Shown one piece after another: positions 17,779 through 26,235 of a DNA stretch of 64,000 nt. Under the pieces are notes generated by a model, which worked only from the letters and a program-made list of their open reading frames with translations, was not told the origin of the DNA and searched no databases. The position numbers were made by a program, and so were the translations under genes. The DNA lies in the NCBI RefSeq assembly GCF_014207705.1, contig NZ_JACHIU010000001.1, positions 744,001 through 808,000 on the forward strand, in the 5' to 3' direction. This DNA is from Sphaerisporangium rubeum. Its GTDB lineage: Bacteria > Actinomycetota > Actinomycetes > Streptosporangiales > Streptosporangiaceae. Every line of letters starts with the position of its first letter. The first letter of the stretch is position 1.

Positions 17779-18911
17779 CGCACCCCCTCCCGCAGCGCTT
17801 CGGCCGCGTCGTCCGCGTCATCCGCGTCGACGAGCGCCGGTGCGGTCGCGTGGCGCAGCGCGCCGGGGGTCGAGACCGCGATGAGCTCGCGCACCGCCGC
17901 CACCACCCGCTCCGGGGTCACCGACGACAGGCAGGGATGGCCCGCCACCGGACACACACGGACCCGGGTGCCGCGGCACGGCGCGTCCTGGTCGCCGAGC
18001 AGCGTCACCGGCACCTGGTACGGAGCCCAGCGCGCCGCCGGGACGACCGGTGCGAAAAGGCTCACCACCGGTGTGCCGACCGCCGCCGCCAGGTGCGCGG
18101 GGCCGGTGTTGGCGACGACGACCGCCGCCGCGCCTGCCAGCACCGCCGCCAGCTCGTGCAGCGTCGTCACCCCGCCGAGGTCCATGCCGTACGCTCCGGC
18201 GACCCGCGCGGTGAGGGCCTGCTCGTCGGGGTCCCCGGTGACGACGACACGCAGGCCGCCGAGCACCAGGTCCCGCACGGCGCGCGCGTGGTGATCGGCG
18301 GGCCAGGCCCGGGCCGGCGCCGACGTGCCGGGATGCGCGACCACGTACCCCGGCGGGCCGGTCAGGTGCTCCACCGGCGGCAGGGGCCGTCGTACGTCGA
18401 GCGCACCGTCGTCACCCGCGGGAAGCTCGAAGCCCGCGTCGCGGACCAGGGCCAGCATGCGCAGCGCCTCCGGGACGTCGGCGGTCTCGTCCACCAGGTG
18501 CCGCACGTCGAGCAGCGACCCGGGGTAGTCCTCGCTGACGGCGGCGATCCTCGGCACGCCGGCGAGGCGCAGCAGCAGGGCCAGCGGCAGCGACGACTGG
18601 TGGAACGACGTGAGGATCACCGCCAGGTCCGGCGCCACGTCCCGCACCATGGACAGCAGGTCGTCGGTGTGCCGCGGCGTCAGCGGCACCGGATCGGGGT
18701 CGATCCACGGCGCGCGCCACTCGATCACCTGGTCCACACCCGGCAGCAGCCCCGCGGCGGCCGTACCGTTCGGCCCGGTCAGCGCCACGACCCGCGCGGC
18801 GCGCGCCGCCACGGCCCGGATCGCCGGCCCGGCGAGCAGCACGTCACCGGCGTTGTCGAGCCGTGCCACCAGCACGGTTCCCACGGGATCCGCCGGCGAT
18901 CCGCGTGTCAC
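17775..18911 (-). CDS. glycosyltransferase family 9 (heptosyltransferase-like)
   Basis: A 378-residue GT-B inverting transferase of the family that includes LPS heptosyltransferases WaaC/WaaF. Motifs: VLVARLDNAGDVLLAGPAIRA at the N-terminus (in pieces VLVARLDNAGD and GPAIRAVA), VVAHPGTS near the middle, and VANTGPAHLAAAVGTPVV near residue 275 for nucleotide binding. GTG start at 18909-18911 overlaps the GT2 stop as GTGA. An ADP-heptose-using family next to gmhA/hldE homologues reinforces the heptose interpretation in a bacterium with no LPS. The C-terminus has an acidic tail (ADDADDAAEAL). Confidence 0.87.
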   Translation of the reverse strand: MTRGSPADPVGTVLVARLDNAGDVLLAGPAIRAVAARAARVVALTGPNGTAAAGLLPGVDQVIEWRAPWIDPDPVPLTPRHTDDLLSMVRDVAPDLAVILTSFHQSSLPLALLLRLAGVPRIAAVSEDYPGSLLDVRHLVDETADVPEALRMLALVRDAGFELPAGDDGALDVRRPLPPVEHLTGPPGYVVAHPGTSAPARAWPADHHARAVRDLVLGGLRVVVTGDPDEQALTARVAGAYGMDLGGVTTLHELAAVLAGAAAVVVANTGPAHLAAAVGTPVVSLFAPVVPAARWAPYQVPVTLLGDQDAPCRGTRVRVCPVAGHPCLSSVTPERVVAAVRELIAVSTPGALRHATAPALVDADDADDAAEALREGVR

Positions 18912-19864
18912 CGGCGCACCTGGAGCTCGCCGCGCAGGCGGTGGACGCAGGCCAGCGGGGGGATGACGACACTGGTGACGGCCATCCGCACCACCTCCTC
19001 CGGTGTACGGGGCCCCGGTGCGAGCCTGGCCCAGGCGAACTCGGCCGTCAGGCCCAGCCAGCCGGCCGAGGCCAGCAGCGCGCCACGCGCGGCCCTGCGT
19101 CCGACGTCGTCGCGGCGTGCGGCCGCCGCGGCCGCGCCGAGCACGCACGACAACACGCCGAGCGTGGTGGTGGCGGCGTGCCGGGTCAGCCGGCCGGGTG
19201 CGCCGCCGACGGCGGCCCGCCAGCCGGGGCCGTGCACGCGGCGCATCAGCGCGTCGTCGGCGTTGCCTCGCTGCGCGCGCACACTGGTCCAGAACCCGTC
19301 GTCCCGCGCCGGGTGGCACGTCACCCTGCGGCCCTTGACCAGGCGGTACCCGTGGCGCATCAGCCGCAGCGCGAGGTCGGCGTCCTCGCGGTACGCGCGG
19401 GGGAACCGCTCGTCGAACCCGCCGGCCCGCTCCAGCGCGGCCCGCCGGTACGCCATGTCGGCGGTCACCCAGACGGCCCCGGTCAGGCCGGCCGTGCCGC
19501 GTTCGGCGTCGTTCGGCCGACGGCCCTCAGGCAGCGGCACGACCAGGCGGCCCTGGCTGCCGGCGACGTCCGGCGGCAGGCCCGCCAGGTCGGCGGCGAG
19601 GTCCGCCGGCCATCCCGGTTGCGGCACCACGTCGTCGTCCAGGAACGCGACCCACAGGGTGCGGGCCGCGCGCCACCCCGCGTTGCGTGCCGCCGCGGGA
19701 CCGCGGCCCCCCGTGCGCAGCACCTGCGCGTGCGCGGGGACCTTCAGTTCGGGGCAGAACCTCGGCCGGTCGTCGACCACGATGATCGGTGTCGCGGATC
19801 CGAGCGCGGCCAGTGTGCGGGCCAGGCTGCGCCGTCCGATGGTGGGGATCACGACGGTGATCAC
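18908..19864 (-). CDS. glycosyltransferase family 2
   Basis: A 318-residue GT-A transferase: VITVVIPTIGRRSLARTL, the DxD-type metal motif in LDDDVVPQPGW, and a catalytic-acid region near FDERFPRAYREDADLALRL. The C-terminal 70 residues are hydrophobic (SVVIPPLACV and an Ala-rich stretch) and may associate with the membrane. Start GTG at 19862-19864 is preferred because its GTGA overlaps the carbamoyltransferase stop, the pattern used throughout this operon; an in-frame GTG three codons upstream is the alternative. The longer frame to 20473 is antisense shadow. Confidence 0.87.
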   Translation of the reverse strand: MITVVIPTIGRRSLARTLAALGSATPIIVVDDRPRFCPELKVPAHAQVLRTGGRGPAAARNAGWRAARTLWVAFLDDDVVPQPGWPADLAADLAGLPPDVAGSQGRLVVPLPEGRRPNDAERGTAGLTGAVWVTADMAYRRAALERAGGFDERFPRAYREDADLALRLMRHGYRLVKGRRVTCHPARDDGFWTSVRAQRGNADDALMRRVHGPGWRAAVGGAPGRLTRHAATTTLGVLSCVLGAAAAAARRDDVGRRAARGALLASAGWLGLTAEFAWARLAPGPRTPEEVVRMAVTSVVIPPLACVHRLRGELQVRR

Positions 19865-21501
19865 GCGGAGCACACCTCCCCGCGGCGCACCAGGTACGGC
19901 CCGAGCACGAGCAGGTCCACCGGCGCGGAGCCGAAGCATTCGAGCGCGTCGCGCGGGTCGTCCACCATGGGCCGTCCCGCCGTGTTCAGGCTGGTGTTGA
20001 CCAGCACCGGCAGACCGGTGCGTGCCTCGAACTCCGTGAGCAGCCGCGCCAGCAGCGGCTCGGCCGCGCGGTCGACGGTCTGCGCGCGCGCCGTGCCGTC
20101 GACGTGCGTCACGGCCGGCAGGCGGTCGCGCCACCCGGGCCGCACGTCGTGCACGAACAGCATGTACGGGCTCGGCAGGGGGCCGCGTGCGAACACCTCG
20201 CCGGCGCGTTCGGCGAGCACCATGGGGGCCACCGGCCGGAACGGCTCGCGGCCCTTCACCGCGTTCAGCCGGTCGGTGTTCGCGGCGCGGCCGGGGTGCG
20301 CGAGCAGCGACCGGTGGCCGAGCGCGCGGGGGCCGTACTCCGACCGTCCCTGGAACCACGCGACGATCCGGTCCGCGGCGAGCTCGGCCGCGACGGCCGC
20401 CGCGAGGTCGGCGGGCCGCCGGAACGGCACGGCCGCGGTGGTCAGCCACGCGGCGAGCTCCTCGTCGGTCCACTCACGACCGAGGCCGGCCCCCGGCATC
20501 GGCGCCACCGGCTCGCTGTGCAGCCGCGCCAGGTGCAGCGCGCCGCCGAGCGCCGTCCCCGCGTCCCCGGCCGCGGGCTGCACCCAGACCTGCTCGAACG
20601 GCCCCTCGCGCAGCAGTCGCGTGTTCGCCACGCAGTTGAGCGCCACGCCGCCGGCCATCGTCAGGCACCGCTCGCCGGTGCGCTCGTGCAGCCATGCGGC
20701 CAGTTCGAGCAGCACCTCCTCCAGGCGCCGCTGCACGCCGGCCGCGAGGTCCGCCTGTCCGGCCGTCCACCGGCCGTCGCCGGTGCCTGCCTTGGCGTAA
20801 ACGCTCCAGTCCACCGGCTCCACGTGGAACCCGCCGTCACCCGTGGTGTAGATCAGTTCTCGCAGCTCACCGAGGTGGCGCGGCTCGCCGTACGCCGCGA
20901 GCGCCATCACCTTGTACTCGTCGCTGGACCGCTGGAACCCCAGATGCGCCGTCACGTCCTCGTACATCAGCCCGAGCGAGTGCGGCAGTTCCTGCGCCGC
21001 CAGCACACTGAGGTCCCCGTCCCGGTACACCCCCGCGAGGTGCGACACGGCCTCCCCCCGGCCGTCGCACACCAGCACCGCCGACCGCCGGTACGGCGCC
21101 GCCAGCCCCGCCGACGCCGCGTGCGCCACGTGATGCGGCACGAACGTCACCTTGGCCCCGTCCAGGCCCGGCAACGCCGACGCGAGGAACGCCGGCGCGC
21201 GCCGCGCGTACGTCGTCCGCAGGTCCTCCCACCCCGTGTCCAGCCCCGCCGTCCCCGGCCGCACCAGCTCCGGGTCGTACGAGTACGCCACCCCGTCCAG
21301 GTCCTCGGCCCGCAGCCCCGCGCGCTGGAGACACCACGCCGCCGCCTGCTCCGGCAACTCCCACGCGGAGAAGGCCACCGGTCGCTTGCCGTGCTTACGC
21401 CGGCTGAACCTTTCCTCCTCCGCCGCCGCGACGACTTCCCCGTCCACGACCAGCGCCGCCGCGGGGTCGTGAAATATGGCATTGATCCCGAGAAACCGCA
21501 T
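19861..21501 (-). CDS. carbamoyltransferase (NodU/CmcH/TobZ family)
   Basis: A 546-residue O-carbamoyltransferase that makes carbamoyl-adenylate from carbamoyl phosphate and ATP and passes the carbamoyl group to a hydroxyl of a sugar or antibiotic. N-terminal Kae1-like domain: FLGINAIFHDPAAALV, AAAEEERFSRRKH, and the metal-binding HHVAHAASA near residue 125. C-terminal YrdC-like domain: FQGRSEYGPRALGHRS and PVLVNTSLN. Start: the ATG at 21499-21501 has GGAGG 7 bases upstream, while the ATG at 21507 is too close. It is the first gene of the glycan operon; the 147 bases upstream should hold its promoter. It suggests the final product carries a carbamoylated sugar. Confidence 0.92.
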   Translation of the reverse strand: MRFLGINAIFHDPAAALVVDGEVVAAAEEERFSRRKHGKRPVAFSAWELPEQAAAWCLQRAGLRAEDLDGVAYSYDPELVRPGTAGLDTGWEDLRTTYARRAPAFLASALPGLDGAKVTFVPHHVAHAASAGLAAPYRRSAVLVCDGRGEAVSHLAGVYRDGDLSVLAAQELPHSLGLMYEDVTAHLGFQRSSDEYKVMALAAYGEPRHLGELRELIYTTGDGGFHVEPVDWSVYAKAGTGDGRWTAGQADLAAGVQRRLEEVLLELAAWLHERTGERCLTMAGGVALNCVANTRLLREGPFEQVWVQPAAGDAGTALGGALHLARLHSEPVAPMPGAGLGREWTDEELAAWLTTAAVPFRRPADLAAAVAAELAADRIVAWFQGRSEYGPRALGHRSLLAHPGRAANTDRLNAVKGREPFRPVAPMVLAERAGEVFARGPLPSPYMLFVHDVRPGWRDRLPAVTHVDGTARAQTVDRAAEPLLARLLTEFEARTGLPVLVNTSLNTAGRPMVDDPRDALECFGSAPVDLLVLGPYLVRRGEVCSA

Positions 21502-21648
21502 CGGCATACCTCCGTAAGGCTGCGATGGTCTGGTTACCGAGAGAAGCCGTCACCAAACGCCGCTTTGCGCATACCACGAGGTAGAAAGGCCATGAATCTT
21601 GAACTTAGTCACTGTGAGTGATCAAAGATCAGTCCAAATCCTGATTTG

Positions 21649-22479
21649 TCAGCAGGCGGCGCTGTGCTCGGGAACCTGGTCGATGGCCAGTGGCTGCCGG
21701 GGGTGCGGGACGGCCGGGGTGGCGGCGCGGCCGCGTTCGCGGAACAGGGTCTTGAGCACGCGCCAGCCGTCCCGGACGGCGTGCAGGTTGCTGACGCCGT
21801 GGATGCGGCTGCGCTCGTGGCTCGGCACCTCGTGGACCTTCAGCCCGGCCCGCGCGGCGCGGATGTTCATCAGGGTCTCGATCTCGAAGCCGTCGCAGTC
21901 GAGGGCCAGCGCGGGGAGGTGGCGCGACCAGAAGGCGTTGTAGCCGTAGCACAGGTCGGTGTAACGGGTGCGGTACAGGCGGTTGGCCAGGGTGGTCAGC
22001 ACGCGGTTGCCGAGGGAACGGGTGGGGCTGATGTCGTCGGAGCCGGCGCCGGAGGCGTACCTGGAGCCCTTGGCGAAGTCGGCGCCTGCCACCAGCGTGG
22101 CGACGAACCGGACGATCTCGCGGCCGTCGGTGGAGCCGTCGGCGTCGATCATGACGATGATGTCGCCGGTCGCGGCGGCGAACCCCTCGATGAGCGCGTT
22201 CCCCTTGCCTCTGCGGCTCTGGGTGACGACGCGCAGGCCCGGCCGCAGGCGGCGGGCCACCGCCACCGTGTCGTCGGTGGAGTGGCCGTCCACCAGCACC
22301 ACCTCGTGGATCCACGGCGGCAGGGTGGCGAACACGTGCGGCAGGTTCGCGGCCTCGTTCATGGCGGGGACGACCACGCTGACCGTCACACCGATGGCCA
22401 GGCTCTCGCTGACCGGGGTGTGGCCGGTACGACGGATGTGCTTGGTTCGCGGTACGGAGACGATCCCGTGCGGTGTCAT
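21649..22479 (-). CDS. glycosyltransferase family 2, dolichyl-phosphate-mannose-synthase-like
   Basis: A 276-residue GT-A transferase that would load a sugar onto a polyprenyl phosphate. Motifs: VSVVVPAMNEAANLP, VLVDGHSTDDT, RRGKGNALIEGFAAATGD, the DxD motif in MIDADGSTDG and FAKGSRYASG. It has no C-terminal membrane helices, as in DPM1-type enzymes. Start: ATG at 22477-22479 is embedded in the stop of a four-codon leader that has the good AGGAGG; an in-frame GTG at 22497 is only one base from that Shine-Dalgarno. It lies 147 bases downstream of the carbamoyltransferase start on the same strand, so it is a separate unit ahead of the operon. Confidence 0.85.
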   Translation of the reverse strand: MTPHGIVSVPRTKHIRRTGHTPVSESLAIGVTVSVVVPAMNEAANLPHVFATLPPWIHEVVLVDGHSTDDTVAVARRLRPGLRVVTQSRRGKGNALIEGFAAATGDIIVMIDADGSTDGREIVRFVATLVAGADFAKGSRYASGAGSDDISPTRSLGNRVLTTLANRLYRTRYTDLCYGYNAFWSRHLPALALDCDGFEIETLMNIRAARAGLKVHEVPSHERSRIHGVSNLHAVRDGWRVLKTLFRERGRAATPAVPHPRQPLAIDQVPEHSAAC

Positions 22480-22490
22480 GCGCGAAGCAT
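22476..22490 (-). promoter_or_regulatory. possible four-codon leader peptide with ATGA coupling
   Basis: On the minus strand AGGAGG (22499-22504) is 8 bases before ATG CTT CGC GCA TGA (peptide MLRA), whose TGA overlaps the ATG of the DPM1-like gene as ATGA. The main gene has no Shine-Dalgarno of its own, so re-initiation after the mini-ORF is plausible. It could also be chance. Confidence 0.35.
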
Positions 22491-22662
22491 GCCGCACGCC
22501 TCCTGCATGTCACTTGACGTCCCCTTGCACCCCATGATCGCCGCCACCGGCTCGCGGGACGGGTCGGCGTCCCCGACTCCGCGTGGCCAGAGGTCCCACG
22601 AGCAGGCCCGCCTCCGCACCCTTGACGCCGTGGCTACAGGTGGCGGGGCTAATCTGCGGGGC

Positions 22663-23451
22663 ATGCGAGACTCTTCGCCGTACACCGCCGAGGACGCGCG
22701 GCCCTTCACGCCGCGGCTCGTCGGCACCGAGATCGTCGTCGTCTTCGCGGTGTCGCTCGGCGCCAGCGCGCTGCGTTCCTTGGTATCCCTGATCGGGTCG
22801 CTCACGGCCCCTCGCGAGCTCGGGGCCCAGCGCGCCGTCCTGGTCGGCACCCTGGCCCCCGGCCGGCCCTGGCTCGACCTCGCCTACCAGCTCACCGGCA
22901 TCGTCATCTCCCTGGCCCCGGTCGCGCTGGTCGGCTACCTGCTCGCGCGGTCCGGCGAGTCCCTGCGCACCATCGGCGCCGACCGCCGCGAACCGGGCCG
23001 CGACCTGCTGCGCGGCGCCGCGCTCGCCGCCGTCGTCGGCGGCACCGGCCTGGTCTTCTATCTTTTCGCCTACCAGGCCGGCATCAACCTCGACGTCGTC
23101 CCCGACCGCCTCCCCGACACCTGGTGGCGCGTCCCCGTCCTGGTCCTCGCCGCCGCCGAGAACGGCGTCCTCGAGGAGGTCGTCGTCGCCGGCTATCTCC
23201 TGCACCGCCTGGACCGTCTCGGCTGGTCCCCCTGGCGCGCCGTGGCGCTGTCGGCCGTCCTGCGTGCCTCCTACCACCTGTACCAGGGCTTCGGCGGCTT
23301 CATCGGCAACCTCGCCATGGGCCTGCTCTTCGGCCGCCTGTACCAGCGCTGGGGCCGCGCGATGCCTCTGATCGTCGCACACACCTTGATCGACATCGTC
23401 GCCTTCGTCGGCTACGGCCTCCTCCGGGGCCGCGTGAGCTGGCTCCCCTGA
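22663..23451 (+). CDS. CPBP-family intramembrane protease-like membrane protein
   Basis: A 262-residue polytopic membrane protein of the CPBP (Abi/CAAX protease and bacteriocin-processing) family. About seven or eight hydrophobic segments are visible from residue 20 on. The catalytic motifs appear as ENGVLEEVVVAGYL (EE dyad), RASYHLYQG (first histidine) and VAHTLIDI (second histidine). The arginine of the usual EExxxR is replaced by alanine, so activity is uncertain, though similar variants are seen in actinomycetes. Start ATG at 22663 follows GGCGGGGC. Role unknown; often immunity or envelope maintenance. Confidence 0.82.
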   Translation: MRDSSPYTAEDARPFTPRLVGTEIVVVFAVSLGASALRSLVSLIGSLTAPRELGAQRAVLVGTLAPGRPWLDLAYQLTGIVISLAPVALVGYLLARSGESLRTIGADRREPGRDLLRGAALAAVVGGTGLVFYLFAYQAGINLDVVPDRLPDTWWRVPVLVLAAAENGVLEEVVVAGYLLHRLDRLGWSPWRAVALSAVLRASYHLYQGFGGFIGNLAMGLLFGRLYQRWGRAMPLIVAHTLIDIVAFVGYGLLRGRVSWLP

Positions 23452-23466
23452 CGCCTCCCGCGCGGC

Positions 23467-23512
23467 TGTCAATGTAGGTTGACAGGATCATGAGTGTCAA
23501 CCTACATTGACA
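23467..23512. promoter_or_regulatory. 18-bp perfect inverted-repeat operator with embedded promoter
   Basis: TGTCAATGTAGGTTGACA (23467-23484) and its exact complement TGTCAACCTACATTGACA (23495-23512) flank a 10-base centre. Each arm is itself a TGTCAA-N6-TTGACA inverted repeat, so two operator half-units are present. TTGACA (23479-23484) and TACATT (23503-23508), 18 bases apart, make a near-consensus sigma-70-type promoter inside the element, directed at the alpha/beta hydrolase 30 bases downstream. The regulator is probably TetR/MarR/PadR-like and is not adjacent. Confidence 0.78.
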
Positions 23513-23541
23513 GCAATCGATCCGGGAAGGGTGACCTCGTC

Positions 23542-24354
23542 ATGAAGACCGCGAAACTCGACGTGCCAGGAGCACACCTCTACTACGAGATCCAAGGCTC
23601 GGGCCCCGTGCTCCTGCTCATCGCCGGCGGAAACGGCGACACGGCCGGCTTCACCGCCCTGTCCCGCCTGCTGGCCGACCGCTACACCGTGGTGGCGTAC
23701 GACCCCAGGGGAAACTCCCGCAGCACCCTGACCGAGCCCCCCGGCCCCCAGACGGTGGAGACCCACGCCGAAGACGCTCACCTGCTTCTGACCGAAGTGA
23801 CCGAGCACCCGGCATACGTCTTCGGCAGCAGCTCAGGAGCCCTGGTGGGCCTCGACCTGATAACCCGCCACCCCGGCCAGGTCCGCACCCTGGTGGCCCA
23901 CGAGCCCCCCGCCGTCACCCTGCTGACCGACCGCGACCACTGGCTGACCTTCCTGGACGCCGTACGCGAGACCTACTTCACCCATGGCGTGGACGCCGCC
24001 GCCGCCAAGTTCGCCGGCGCGATGGGCCAGCGACCCGTCATGGAACCCCAAGGCGACCTCCCACCCCACGTCCAGGAGATCATCACCCGCATCCGCCGCA
24101 ACTTCGACTTCTTCTTCGCGCACGAGGTGACCACTTTCCCCCGCTACGAACCCGACCTCCAAGCCCTCCGCACCCTCCCCCTGATCGTCGCCGGCGGCAC
24201 CGCCTCCCACCACCAGATGCCGTACGAGGCCGCCACCAGCCTCGCCACCCACCTCGACCTCCCGCTCACCCCCTTCCCCGGCGACCACGTCGGCTACATC
24301 CCCCACGCCGGCGCCTTCGCCGAACGCCTGCACGAGGTGCTCGGCGGCCGGTGA
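23542..24354 (+). CDS. alpha/beta hydrolase
   Basis: A 270-residue alpha/beta-fold hydrolase. The oxyanion region is LLLIAGGNGDTAGF (GG instead of the HG of many esterases), the nucleophile elbow is GSSSGALVG (central Ser of GxSxG), and the C-terminal histidine is in FPGDHVGYIPH; the acid is probably in the VAGG strand region before it. Start is the ATG at 23542 (MKTAKLDVPG); the in-frame upstream codon lies inside the operator. Expression should be repressed by whatever binds the adjoining 46-bp inverted-repeat element. Typical neighbours in related loci are TetR regulators, absent here. Substrate unknown. Confidence 0.88.
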   Translation: MKTAKLDVPGAHLYYEIQGSGPVLLLIAGGNGDTAGFTALSRLLADRYTVVAYDPRGNSRSTLTEPPGPQTVETHAEDAHLLLTEVTEHPAYVFGSSSGALVGLDLITRHPGQVRTLVAHEPPAVTLLTDRDHWLTFLDAVRETYFTHGVDAAAAKFAGAMGQRPVMEPQGDLPPHVQEIITRIRRNFDFFFAHEVTTFPRYEPDLQALRTLPLIVAGGTASHHQMPYEAATSLATHLDLPLTPFPGDHVGYIPHAGAFAERLHEVLGGR

Positions 24355-24472
24355 CGGACACATGATCATTAGTGTCGAAGACGGGTTTTATGGGGATCAC
24401 ACTGGCGGGCCATCGGCGTGAGGACTTCGGGAGGCGGCGCTGGGTGCTCGCGAGATCGTCGGGGTTTTCGCT

Positions 24473-25177
24473 GTGGCGGCGGTGCTGGTCTCTCTCGCGG
24501 GGCAGGGCGATGGGAAGGATGTGCCTGGTGGTGCGGCGCGTCCGTCGAAGCAGGCCAAGCCGTTGGACAATCCCGATGGCACGAAACGGGGGTTGTCGCC
24601 TGTCACCACGCGGTCGGATCGGGCTTCGGCGCGTGCGCTCATCGGGAGGCTGCGAGTCGGGAGGTCGGGGTCGCTGGTGGGGTACAGCCGTACGCGTTTC
24701 GGGGAGAAGTGGGCCGATGACGCGCGGGGGGTGCCTTACGCGCGCAACGGGTGCCGTACTCGGGACGACGTGCTGGCCAGGGACGGACGGGAGGTCGAGT
24801 GGCGGGACGGGTCGGGGTGTGTGGTGGTGGCCTTCCGGCTGACCGACCCCTATACCCGGCGGGACATCGTGTGGCGAAGGTCGGACGCCGATCGGGTGCA
24901 GGTGGACCATGTCGTGCCGCTCGCCTACGAGTGGCGGATGGGAGCTCGGTGGTGGCCCATGGCCAAGCGGCTGCGTATCGCCAACGATCCGCTCAACCTG
25001 CTGCCGGTGTCCCGTGAGGTCAACGTCGCGAAGGGAGGTGCGGGGCCGGCCTCGTGGTTGCCGCCGTCGCATCGAGTGCGTTGCGCGTACGTCGCACGTT
25101 TCGCGCAGGTCGCGTTGAAGTACGGGCTGCCGGTGACCGCGACGGACAAGCGGGTCATGCTGCGGCAGTGCCGCTGA
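24473..25177 (+). CDS. DUF1524 (GmrSD C-terminal-like) HNH nuclease family protein, probably secreted
   Basis: The product is at least 234 residues. The HNH-type core is visible as VQVDHVVPLAYEW (DHxxPL), NDPLNLLPVSREVNVAKGG (N and K ligands) and WLPP; a Cys pair (NGCRTRDD, GSGCVVV) fits an extracellular protein. The hydrophobic segment FAVAAVLVSLAG at the start looks like a truncated signal peptide. Only GTG at 24473 is a standard start, but CTG at 24440 with GGGAGG 5 bases upstream would give a complete signal sequence (MGAREIVGVFAVAAVLVSLA), so the true start may be non-canonical. Members are common secreted or lipoprotein nucleases of actinomycetes. Confidence 0.8.
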   Translation: MAAVLVSLAGQGDGKDVPGGAARPSKQAKPLDNPDGTKRGLSPVTTRSDRASARALIGRLRVGRSGSLVGYSRTRFGEKWADDARGVPYARNGCRTRDDVLARDGREVEWRDGSGCVVVAFRLTDPYTRRDIVWRRSDADRVQVDHVVPLAYEWRMGARWWPMAKRLRIANDPLNLLPVSREVNVAKGGAGPASWLPPSHRVRCAYVARFAQVALKYGLPVTATDKRVMLRQCR

Positions 25178-25242
25178 CCGGCCGGTCGAGCCGACGGCGG
25201 CTGGACGGTTCGCCGGGGTCGACGAGGGGGTCGCCGGGTGGG

Positions 25243-26130
25243 TCAGAGGCGGCGGAGGAGGGACTGTTTGGCGGTGGTGAACTCCTCCTCGGTGAGCACG
25301 CCTTCGCGGTGGAGTTCGCCGAGTTCGCGCAGACGGCGCAGGAGAGCGTCGGGGTCGTCGCCGGTGGACGGGGTGGTGGGGGGTTCGAGCGCGGCGGGGG
25401 TGGGCCGGGGAGCGTCGGCGGGGGTGGAGGGGTGGGGGAGGCGGGCCGTCATGGCGGTGAGGAGCATCGCTATGGTGCGGGTTTCCTTTTCCAGGCCCCA
25501 CAGGACCAGGCAGTGGGGGTCGTGCTTGGGTGGCTGGCGGGTGTCGGGGGCACCTTTCAGGCGGAAGCGGACGAAGCCGTTCTCCAGGCCGGCCGAGGGG
25601 GTCCAGTCCACGCCGGCGACGTCGCGCAGGGAGAACTCCTGTGAGCCGGCGGAGCGTTTGCCTGACTCGGTGGCCCAGTTCCAGTTGAGGTGCACGCGTT
25701 CGCCGTCGAACGTCGCCGAGCCGTCGCCGGCGGCCGCGGTCAGGGGGACGGCGGGGCCGGGGAGCAGCCAGGAGTCGCACGGGGTGTCGGGGACCTGCTC
25801 GATGAGCAGCGAGTTGCGCACCTCGTCGGCGAAGTATTCGGCCACGCCGGTACGGCCGGCGTCCACGGCGAGCCGGTAGGGGTCGGCGGCGTCGGGGATG
25901 CGGCCCTGCGTGGCGGTCACGAACGGGTCGGCGCCGTCACGCAGCCGCAACCGCAACCTGCCTGTCCTGCGGCCGGGTTCGTACGCGATGCCGGCGATGG
26001 CGGCGAGAGGGATGGACCGCTCGCCGAGCAACTGCCGGAGTTTGTGGACGTGACGGTCCCGTGAGGGGGTCACGCGCACGGTCTCACCGTCGAACGTCCA
26101 CATGCCGTCTCGTGCAAGGACCTCCGCCAT
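25243..26130 (-). CDS. DUF4429 and SHOCT domain-containing protein
   Basis: A 295-residue protein of a family common in actinomycetes. Two DUF4429-type beta-rich repeats start with DGMWTFDGETVRVTP (residues about 8-22) and GDGSATFDGERVHLNW (about 136-152). A proline/alanine-rich linker (about 230-255) leads to a C-terminal SHOCT helix pair (LRRLRELGELHREGVLTEEE then FTTAKQSLL). SHOCT domains mediate oligomerisation. Function unknown, with a possible link to membrane or stress processes by analogy only. It is convergent with the nuclease gene 66 bases away. Confidence 0.85.
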   Translation of the reverse strand: MAEVLARDGMWTFDGETVRVTPSRDRHVHKLRQLLGERSIPLAAIAGIAYEPGRRTGRLRLRLRDGADPFVTATQGRIPDAADPYRLAVDAGRTGVAEYFADEVRNSLLIEQVPDTPCDSWLLPGPAVPLTAAAGDGSATFDGERVHLNWNWATESGKRSAGSQEFSLRDVAGVDWTPSAGLENGFVRFRLKGAPDTRQPPKHDPHCLVLWGLEKETRTIAMLLTAMTARLPHPSTPADAPRPTPAALEPPTTPSTGDDPDALLRRLRELGELHREGVLTEEEFTTAKQSLLRRL

Positions 26131-26235
26131 ACCGGGATCCTATTGTCCGTCCGCGCGCGCCGGGCTCGTGTGCGGCCCGGCGCCGGAGATCGGTGGGACC
26201 GGGCCGTCCGGTGACGGGCCGGGACGCGGACGGCG

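Noticed and set aside
23467-23512. The 18-bp inverted repeat as a terminator for the membrane-protein gene
   Set aside because: Arms are A/T-rich, there is no T-tract, each arm has internal symmetry and the -35/-10 elements are inside; an operator explains it better.
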